This document shows positions 56,621 through 64,000 of a stretch of 64,000 nt of DNA, one piece after another (positions within the stretch are counted from its first letter, which is position 1; each line of letters starts with the position of its first letter). Position numbers and translations under genes: made by a program. The notes under the pieces were generated by a model, which was not told where the DNA came from, did not search any database, and saw only the letters and a program-made list of their open reading frames with translations. The stretch is from Melastoma dodecandrum. Taxonomy: Eukaryota > Streptophyta > Magnoliopsida > Myrtales > Melastomataceae. The stretch lies in contig JARUPY010000146.1 in assembly GCA_029817715.1 (NCBI GenBank), positions 62,001 through 126,000 of the forward strand, given 5' to 3'.

Positions 56621-56625
56621 AGGGA
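56621..56625 (+). repeat. 5-bp target duplication of element B, right
   Basis: AGGGA, identical to 43476-43480. Confidence 0.85.
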
Positions 56626-57138
56626 TATGAGATTAACTTCGTCCGTTTCATCCTCATCTTTGTCATCAGAGGTTGGCGGAATCACCCATGCATGGCATAA
56701 TCTGATGCCAACTTCCCTATCTACTGAAGTAAGTGCAGAAGCGAGATTTGCCAAGGCATCCACTTTCACATTTTCTTTTCTCGGTATATGACTTATTGTA
56801 AAATTCTGGAGCCACTCAGCAAGTTTAGCTGCATAGTCATGATATGGCACAAGCTCTGGCTTGCGAACTTCGTAGGTAGATAGAAGTTGTTTGATCACAA
56901 TCTTGGAGTCTCCATATACGCTTATATCATGCATTTTGTTATCCATGGCCATTTCTAACCCTAATATGAGGGCTTGGTATTTAGTCATGTTGTTTGAGCA
57001 TAATTGTGTAAGGGTATATGCATATGGGATGATATCTCTATGAGATGTGACGAAAACAACTCCAGCTCCTGCACCTTTTTGGGTAGCCGATCCATCAAAA
57101 AACATCTTCCATGGACGGGGAGTGTCCACCAACATCAC
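56626..57138 (-). pseudogene. Second (archaeal-type) RNase H of element A
   Basis: Open minus-strand frame with WKMFFDGSATQKGAGAG (first Asp), NNMTKYQALILGLEMAM (Glu), ISVYGDSKIVIKQL (Asp) and KVDALANLAS (last Asp). The NN..KYQALI..LEMA form is the archaeal-type RNase H that Tat-group elements carry in addition to their own RNase H. The element B insertion cuts the polyprotein just after it. Confidence 0.82.
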
Positions 57139-57156
57139 CTCCTCGTCGAGTAATTC

Positions 57157-57700
57157 CTAAGAAATATTCCACTCATCTTGTATAGGATGATCTGCTAAGA
57201 AATCAGCCAAGGCTTGTCCTTTCACGACCTTTTGAGGCACATAAGAAATCTCTAACTCCTGAGCATGAGTGCCCATTTTGCAAGACGACCGAACAATACT
57301 GGCTTTGACATGATGTAATTGAGAGGATTTGCTCGTGATATGAGGCAAACAGAGTGTGCTTGCAAATGATGTTGTAGCTTCTGTATAGCAACAATCAATG
57401 CGAGACATGTCTTCTCAATCGGAGAGTAATTCAGCTCTGCACCGGTTAAGGTCCGCTCAAATAATATAAACCATTCTTCTTTCCATCATTATTCTCTTAG
57501 GCTAACAAGATCCCTAATGAAGCTTCTTGTGCCATTATATACGATATGAGTGGCATTCCTTGAATTGGTGCATTTAAGACTGACGGCTTTGATAAATATG
57601 CATTTATGCTATTAAAGGCATTCTTACTTGTTTCATCCTACTCAAAAGGAGTATATTTCTGTAGTCGATGGAAAGGATGGCATCGTCCGGCCAAATTCGA
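57157..57700 (-). pseudogene. First (native) RNase H of element A, degraded
   Basis: In pieces on the minus strand: GAELNYSPIEKTCLALI, then HSVCLISRANPLNYIMSKP, GRLAKWAL and finally YVPQKVVKGQALADFLADHP. These are the usual landmarks of the Ty3 RNase H and its tether. Frameshifts separate the pieces. Confidence 0.72.
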
Positions 57701-57892
57701 TATGAACTTTCGGATGTATGCGAGCTTTCCTTGCAGGCTCTTCAACTCGTGTATATTCCTTGGCTCTGGTATCTTTATAATTGCCTCTATCTTTGACTGG
57801 TCAACCTCAATGCCCCGATGTCGAACGTTGAATCCAAGTAATTTTCACGAAGTGACTTCGAACGCACACTTCAACGGGTTCATCTTTAGTTG

Positions 57893-58876
57893 TCATTTTC
57901 GCAGTATGTCAAGCACTTTTATCCGATCATCAATATGATTGTGCCTTCGTTTGGTTTTGACAACCAGATCATCCACATAACACTCTACGTTCTCGTGGAG
58001 AACATCGTCAAAGATCCGTTGCATAGCTCGTTGATATGTTGCTCCTGCATTCTTCAACCCAAAAGGCATAACCTTATAGCAATATATTTCTTTTGGAGTA
58101 CGAAAAGTTGTCATTTCCTCATCCTTTAGGTTCATTCGGATTTGATTGTATCCCGATTATCCATACATAAAACTGAGGATTTCATAGCCAGTTGTTGCGT
58201 CTGCCATTATCTTAGTGATCGAAAGTAGAAAATCGTCATTGGGACTTGCATTGTTGAGGTCACGAAAATCAATACAAACTTGGAGTTGACCGTTCTTTTT
58301 CTTGATGGGTACAATATTTGCAATCCATGTTGGATAATTTGCTTCCCAAATGAATCCAGCTTCAATAAGTTTATTGACTTCAGCTTCTATCAGTGGGATC
58401 AACTTCGGACGAAAACGTCGTTGAGCTTGCTTTACGGGACAAACCCCATGCTTCACAACTAACTTGTGGACTGCAATATTTGGGTCGAGGCCGGATATTT
58501 CTTTATAACTCCACATAAAGACGTCTTTGTATTCTTTTAGCAAATGGAAGTACAACTCTTCTTCTTCAGGTGTTAAACTTGCGCCGAAGAAGGTGGGACG
58601 ATGATCCCCTTTTTCTCCAAGATCGACGACTTCCTTCAGTTCGTCGACAGTGGACTTCTTCCCATCCTCTAATATATCAGGAACATCTTCTGCATCATCT
58701 TCTTTGTGACCTGCGCCTTCATTTTCCTCTGAAATTGTAACTTGACAAGTCACGACAACATCATCTTCAACGTTATCTTGAGATAACTCTCCATTACCAT
58801 TTGTAGATATCCACATCTTTGTGGTCATTTTCAACACTTCTCTGGTAGTTACTTCAACAACCGTTCGACGCTTCAT
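57893..58876 (-). pseudogene. Reverse transcriptase of element A (one stop visible)
   Basis: Landmarks in order: EISGLDPNIAVHKL, QAQRRFRPKLIPLIEAEV, KLIEAGFIWEANYPTWIANI, KKKNGQLQVCIDFRDLN, a stop at about 58156-58158 in place of the family's aromatic residue within FMxGYSGYNQI, then NQIRMNLKDEEMTTF, YCYKVMPFGLKNAGATYQRA and YVDDLVVKT with the catalytic YVDD. Upstream, acidic linker sequence joins the protease. Confidence 0.88.
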
Positions 58877-59559
58877 TCGAGAAGAAACTGTGTTATGAAC
58901 CTTTGCATCTTCTATGATAATCGGGATATCCTCCTTTTTATCAACTCTCTTCTACACCATTCGACTTCTTGGAGCATGACTCAATCTTAATCGTGTCGAC
59001 CTCTACATCTTCAAGCCTCAATATCTTCTTTCTGAGTGCCAAGTCTATCAAATACTGATCTTCGCTGAGACAGGACTCCAAGTCGATCAAATACTGAAGT
59101 TCTAGTTGATTCGGCCGTACTTTCATCATCAGCTTCAATGTATTGAATTGAAGCATTCTTCGTCGGAGGATTGACGAGCTTAAGAGCGACATATCCAAGA
59201 CTAAATTTCGACTTCTGACTATCACTTCCTGGATTAGTTTCTTTTGAGGCATCCCCGAGTGTCTTCAAGTCCTAAGTGTATCCAGCTGCAGAAAGAAATC
59301 TGAAAGCATTTGGATCAAGCCCATTGGTGCGCTTATCGGGCAATGAATCCGGATAGAGAATTGCCCCCTGCTTTAGTCGAACTAAACCTTTTAGAGGTCA
59401 TTCGTGGGGATTGTTGTTGTGAGCTTTGTTACATGCCAATTGAGTTCTTTTGGCAATATCGTTTTTGCACTATCATCGCTCACGAAGGGTAGTTCTCCTG
59501 CTTTCCTGAATGCCCTGGGGATGTAACGCAGAACTGCGTGCTCTGCTTTGTCGTATGCT

Positions 59560-60010
59560 TAGCCTTTGCATTCTCAGGCATAAGACTGACTAAGGATTCC
59601 CCTTGTTGTGCATCCAAGGTCGACCTAATAACATATTATAGGTCGTCTTTGAATCGATAACATAAAATGTCGTACTAGATTCCATGTCACCCATCGTGAG
59701 AGAAAGGCAAATTTTGTCGACGGCTTGTTCTCCGCCTTGGTTCAATCCCTAGATTACCAGCCGATTACTTGAGGGATCATCCACTCCCAAGCCAATTTCT
59801 TTCAATGCTTTTGATGAAATGATATTCACGGCAGAACCTGGGTCAATTACGATGCTATTAACCTTCGTGCCACATGTATATCCGGACACAAATAATGGTC
59901 GATTGTGGGACTTATGGCCCATAAGAAGATCTTTATCGGAAAACATGATATTTGGACAATTCTCCTTCACGTTTTCAACTGACATAACAGTGGAACTTTC
60001 TGGGACGCCA
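59560..60010 (-). pseudogene. Aspartic protease of element A (broken)
   Basis: VNSIVIDPGSAVNIISSKAL contains the active-site D-P-G-S in place of the usual D-[ST]-G. After an in-frame stop at 59749, MESSTTFYVIDSKTTYN and LLGRPW follow, the second half of the protease fold. Confidence 0.75.
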
Positions 60011-60345
60011 ACCTTTGGATTGGGCTACTCCTTATTTGTGTCAATATGGTAACAACTTCTGGACAAATTCGCAAGCCTTTGGAATATTTTGGGAAAGAAA
60101 TCCCATATCATGATTGGAGATGGCTTCTTTGGAGCTATTTCAACATAAGAAGTTTGCTTCCCTATATCCCCATTGAAGTTATATCTCCTTGGACCTCTTC
60201 TAGAGACTTTCGTCCGGATAGGAGGTTTCTTCTCTTGTGCCTTTAAAGTCTTTCTTCGGTTCTTTCCATGTATCACAAAGTCCAACATTCTTCAACATGT
60301 ATCTCTTCATGTCCAATTACGTAGCTTGACAGCTTGACAACATGA

Positions 60346-61695
60346 TTATCCTGGTATCACCTTTGAACGTTGGAAAGAAGCCATTTCATTGGGGCTAAAC
60401 GACCCCAAGTTAATATTAGAAGCAACCGAACTTGCTACATCCACGAAGTTTGAGGAAATCATCAAGGCTAAGTCAATCTTGTTCTCTCTGGCAAGCTCCA
60501 CAACTATTTCCTTGAATATAAAGCATTTCTCAATAGGATGTCCCAAGATACTATGGTACTTGCAAAAATTTGGATCTGTCTCTCGACTTGCTTGTTGTGG
60601 GCATTTTGACGGAGGGAGTTTATTCATCTTAATCGACAGAAGAAAGTCAAACATATCCGTAACATCTGAATCTGGGAAAGGATATTGTTTATTTTGCATC
60701 TCCTCTAAAGTTGGTCGTTTCTTCTCCTTCTAGGGAGTTGTTGGAGCGGGGGTTGAAGCGTTAGGTTGTCATTTCTCCTTTATATTTGGGACTTTGACAA
60801 GGATAGCATCAGTAGCCATCACTTGTTTCTTGTTATCCTTGAATGCAGGCTTGCCCCCAACTCTACTAATTGGTCTTCCCATTCCCTTAGATGGCTCGAG
60901 TACCGGAAGACCTCCTACATCAACTCCTACAAAACTCAGCTCTATATCATGTGCTCTTGTAGCCAGTTGCTCAAAAGATCGAGGTTTGATCCCTTGCAAA
61001 ATATAGCGGATTCTCCAAAGCATTCCTTGAATGCACAAATCTATAGATGTCGCTTCTTACAAGCGATCCCTATAGTTCAGGCTTAGATTTCTCCATCGTT
61101 GAATGTAGTCGACGACAGGTTCCTCCTCCCATTGGCAAGTATTGGTCAGCTCGATCATACTCACCACGAGCCGAGTGATATTTTCAGAAATTATATACGG
61201 CACAGGAGATTCCAGAACCTTTTCGAAGGGAGTGTCACTAGTAGTTGGTTGAGACGACTTAGGGGAAATTGATATAAGCATTTCCTCTATTTTCTTAGTC
61301 TGTTTGCGGGTATTGGCCACGGATTGGGAATATGTTCACTTTGGAGAGCCTTCCCAATTGAGAACATCCTTGTAAGATGGGAAAGCCTTGGGAGAGATGG
61401 ACTTGAGCATTTCTTCTATCTCCTTAGCCTGTTTGTGTGCCTTGGCCACAGACTGGGCATAAGTCCACTTTGGAGAGTCCCATTCGTTGAGAGCGACATC
61501 TATGTTAGATAGAGATGCCTTGGGAGAGATGGACTTAAGCAATTCTTCAGTCTCTTTATATAATTCAGCCATGGTCATAGCCTTGACCAACTTTGGAAAC
61601 TCAGCAGATGAAGAGCCTCCGGACGAGAGTGAAGGAAAAACAATCAGTCGATTGTACACAACAACATTCTTGACGTTAATAATCTTTGGCGCCAT
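60346..61695 (-). pseudogene. gag of element A, broken, with internal ~45-residue repeats
   Basis: Start MAPKIINVKN. The N-terminal half repeats the motif EELLKSISPKAS / EEMLKSISPKAF / EEMLISISPKSS with WTYAQSVAKAHKQAK spacers, three times. The capsid-like part (VVDYIQRWRNLSLNYRDR, MCIQGMLWRIRYILQGIKP) and an RNA-binding-like CKYHSILGHPIEKCF follow. Stops (for example TGA for TGG at about 61333-61335) and frameshifts break it. Confidence 0.8.
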
Positions 61696-61733
61696 GTGAA
61701 TTCCTCGAAGTAAAGAGATAAGAGGTAGAGATA

Positions 61734-61751
61734 GTCCCACTAGGCGTGCCA
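61734..61751 (-). other. Primer binding site of element A
   Basis: Minus strand TGGCACGCCTAGTGGGAC, a few bases inside the 5' LTR edge. It is the TGGCACGCC-type site seen in many plant Ty3 elements. Confidence 0.65.
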
Positions 61752-61757
61752 TAAATT

Positions 61758-62420
61758 TGTGAATACTAAAATCTCGCGGAGAAATATCAGCATACAAATT
61801 GCCGTATGAATAAAAATGTAATGGGTTCTGTCTCTAGTCACGGACGATGGACGTGATGTCCTCTGATTCGATCTTCGAAGAATAACGGTTGTGGATGATG
61901 ATCCTGAGCTACGACAGAATATCATATGAACCTCAGGGTGATATATTGACGAAGTCGTCGGAGCCTTTGAGCGTGATCCGACAGCACTTTAGTAACTTGG
62001 TGAAGTCGTCGGGGCCTATGGGCGTGATTCAGGACAACTTCGATAACTTGATGAAGTTGTCGGGACCTGTGGACTTGATCCAACAGAACTTCGGGGAGAT
62101 GTTATCGACATATGGATATAGTTGTCGTCAAAGAATATAATATCCGAGTGTATTGCTCGGGAAGAATATCGATGTGTAGAATATGACTGATGGGAAAATA
62201 TAACTCCTAGGAGAATATATTACCGCAAGAATATCATCGTCGCGCTATGGGGCCTGTAGAGATAAACCCGTTAGAGGGGCCTTCTGAGATATACTCGCAA
62301 TAGGGGCTTTCGGAGAAATACCCATAAGAGGGCCTTCGGAGATAAACCCGCAAGAGGGGCGTTCGGAGATATATCCACTATGAGGCCTTCGGAGATAAAC
62401 CTACAAGAGGGGTCTTCGGA
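61758..62420 (-). repeat. 5' LTR of element A, truncated
   Basis: Matches 40836-41500 from TGTGAATACTAAAATCTCGC onward. It stops at about 62420 inside the minisatellite, where it is fused to B-family sequence. The distal ~130 bp including the TG start of the LTR are missing. Confidence 0.82.
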
Positions 62421-64000
62421 GAGTCGCCATCCGAGATGTACGCGTGCCCTCCGGCCTAGCATGCGCAAGGCGGTTCGAGCAACCCGAGGATCCGGGCCCG
62501 CTCCCCTCGAGGCCCAGTCCGGTCGACGTTACGGCTCGAACACCGGACGCTGCGAAAATGGATCCAGGGTTGGGCCTTCCCTTGATTCGCGAACGGGTCT
62601 GCGGGACGTTTCGCCAACCATCTTCAATTCCCTGAAGGTGGCGAGCGAAAGGTTGCGTAAGACTTCGCTCACGAATTTTGGGGAGGGCCCAAGAACAGCT
62701 CGGTTTGCCGTCACCTCATCCTAAATGGCTCCGAAAAAAGGGTAGGGTTTAGCTTTGGTAAAATTGTTCGGAGTCGCCACCGACTTAGTTAAAAATGTGA
62801 TTTAAGTCGGAAAAATTAGAGTTTGGGTTAGGGGATTCCTATTTACTAACCTTTGTATTCTAAAACATGCGAAAAGGGTGGCGATTTGTCCAAAAAAGTT
62901 TAACTTTTGATTGACGGGTGTTGGGCCCGATCCGAGAGTAGGCCGGACTCTTATCGACGTTTTAACGGGCGTTGGACCCGAATTTAGGTTTGTTTGATTA
63001 AAACCAAGCATGCGACGTAAAACCTAAAGTCTAAGCATACGCGCAATCATAAATAATTATTTAGATCAAAAGGGCGGGAAGGGCGGTGATTGCGGGCCTA
63101 TACACCTGGGTCCGCAATCCGTTACAAGTAGATTTGAATAAAATTCTGGGAGGCCCGCACCTCCCCTTTGTACCTTTGATTGAAGGTTGGGGCCGCTTTA
63201 AGCCTTCGAGCCCACGGTTTTTAGGCCGGGGTAGATCCACGCGGTTTCATACACGTGCCTTCGAGTTGAACTTCGAAATTTTGAGGTTGATCTTCTGAGA
63301 TTAAGTACTCGATGTACATGTAATAAAAATTAAAAGGTGGTCAGAAAGTCCTAATTTAAATCGAAAGCAATGATTAGGACTTAATGAGGTAAGAGCGATA
63401 CTTACGGGGCGTTGTGAGCCCGTTGATGTCGATCGTCCGCGCCGTCGGAGGATGACTTTCCTTGATAGTGAATTCCTCGGTGTTTACATGCAAAGTAGAG
63501 GAAGTGGGAATGCCAATGTCGTTAATATCGAGTAAATTTGAATGAAATTCAATCGAATTGAATTAGTAAGACATGTCTTACCGTATAAATCGGTTGAGTA
63601 GGGTCGCGATTCTTCGAGATATCCGAGTTTCGATCGTGTTTTTCATTCAAAACGAAAGAAAATAGGTGTTAGTGATGCAATAAGTCCAAGCAAAAATGGT
63701 AAAATAAATCTAAAAGGATTTTAACGGATTGATTAACTAAATTAAAATTACGATTAGTGAAAATTAAAATTAGAGTTGAAAGGGGAATGGGCTTATTACC
63801 TCTCGAGGCCTCATAGCCCACGGCCAAAATCAGTCTTCCTGATGTGGGCTTAATTTTTAGCCCATGACGAAATCCAGTCCGCCTTTGATGGGTAATCTGA
63901 GCCGAATAGAGAAGGGGGGCCTGAAGTATTTTGAGCCCTTTGTCACATCCAGTAAAGGGAGAAAAGGGGAAATCCTCTCTGATTTCTTCCAGCTACGGGG
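62421..64000 (-). mobile_element. Piece of a B-related retrotransposon: primer site remnant and LTR, continues past the window
   Basis: Starts with GAGTCGCCATCCGAGA, the inner edge of a B-like element (minus strand TGGCGACTC), then an LTR beginning TGTACGCGTGCC. It follows the B LTR in order (CCGAGGATCCGGGCCCGCTC; GGAGTCGCCACCGACTTAG; GGAGGCCCGCACCTCCCC) but with far more differences than the two B LTRs show between them. It is a distinct, older family member. No target duplication can be tested. Confidence 0.8.

Larger units (their letters stand above)
40836..62420 (-). mobile_element. Element A: old Ty3/Gypsy (Tat-type) retrotransposon, split by nested insertions
   Basis: Minus-strand element, order right to left: truncated 5' LTR (61758-62420), primer site (61734-61751), gag, protease, RT, RNase H, second RNase H, [element B], integrase, antisense-open tandem repeat zone, polypurine tract (41634-41652) and 3' LTR (40836-41633). 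The two LTRs share long blocks (for example ACGGTTGTGGATGATGATCC, and GTCGGGGCCTATGGGC on both sides) but differ by many substitutions, so the insertion is old. Every coding block carries frameshifts or stops. The second, archaeal-type RNase H ahead of integrase places it in the Tat group. Confidence 0.88.

Overview
This window is nuclear DNA of a flowering plant, probably a eudicot. The evidence is many short GT..AG introns, plant-type gene families (IST1-like, RABF/Rab5, OVATE, Hsp110-type Hsp70, coatomer beta', MLN51/Barentsz, FCS-like zinc finger) and nested plant retrotransposons. The species cannot be named from the sequence alone.

The left part (1-40,800) is gene-bearing. In order it holds: an IST1-like ESCRT regulator (+, 595-2337); a Rab5-type GTPase (-, 4686-2667) lying tail to tail with it; a repeat-rich stretch (5,000-8,430) with two oppositely oriented LTR-like blocks; a three-TM GET2-like candidate (-, 9364-8529) head to head with an OVATE protein (+, 9871-10719); an Hsp70-14/15-type chaperone (+, 11974-15674); a complete Mutator-like element (MULE, 16423-21012); a decayed FCS-like zinc-finger gene containing a fresh 241-bp tandem duplication; a tRNA-Arg-like gene; the coatomer beta' gene (+, 23584-30990, 24 exons); and the exon-junction-complex protein MLN51/Barentsz (+, 33622-37622, 9 exons). 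I rebuilt exon structures by reading splice sites and checking phase, and every spliced model sums to a whole number of codons.

The right part (40,800-64,000) is a nest of transposable elements. Element A (40836-62420) is an old Ty3/Gypsy element of Tat type on the minus strand: gag, protease, RT, first RNase H, a second archaeal-type RNase H, integrase, then a 54-bp tandem-repeat zone open on the opposite strand. It is split between the second RNase H and the integrase by element B (43481-56620). B has 3-kb LTRs, a 5-bp target duplication (AGGGA), a recognisable primer site and polypurine tract, and no recognisable gag or pol, so it is a LARD-like non-autonomous element full of tandem arrays. 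Into B's interior a 1,571-bp hAT deletion derivative (51080-52650, 8-bp duplication GCGTGATG) has inserted. From 62421 to the window end lies a piece of a further B-related LTR fused to the truncated LTR of A.

The most interesting unit is the MULE. It has 9-bp target duplications and ~242-bp terminal inverted repeats that are nearly identical. It carries two convergent genes: a MuDR-type transposase with one in-frame TAG, and a small intact-looking GRF zinc-finger, coiled-coil, membrane-anchor protein. That layout resembles the mudrA/mudrB arrangement of maize MuDR, with a different second protein.
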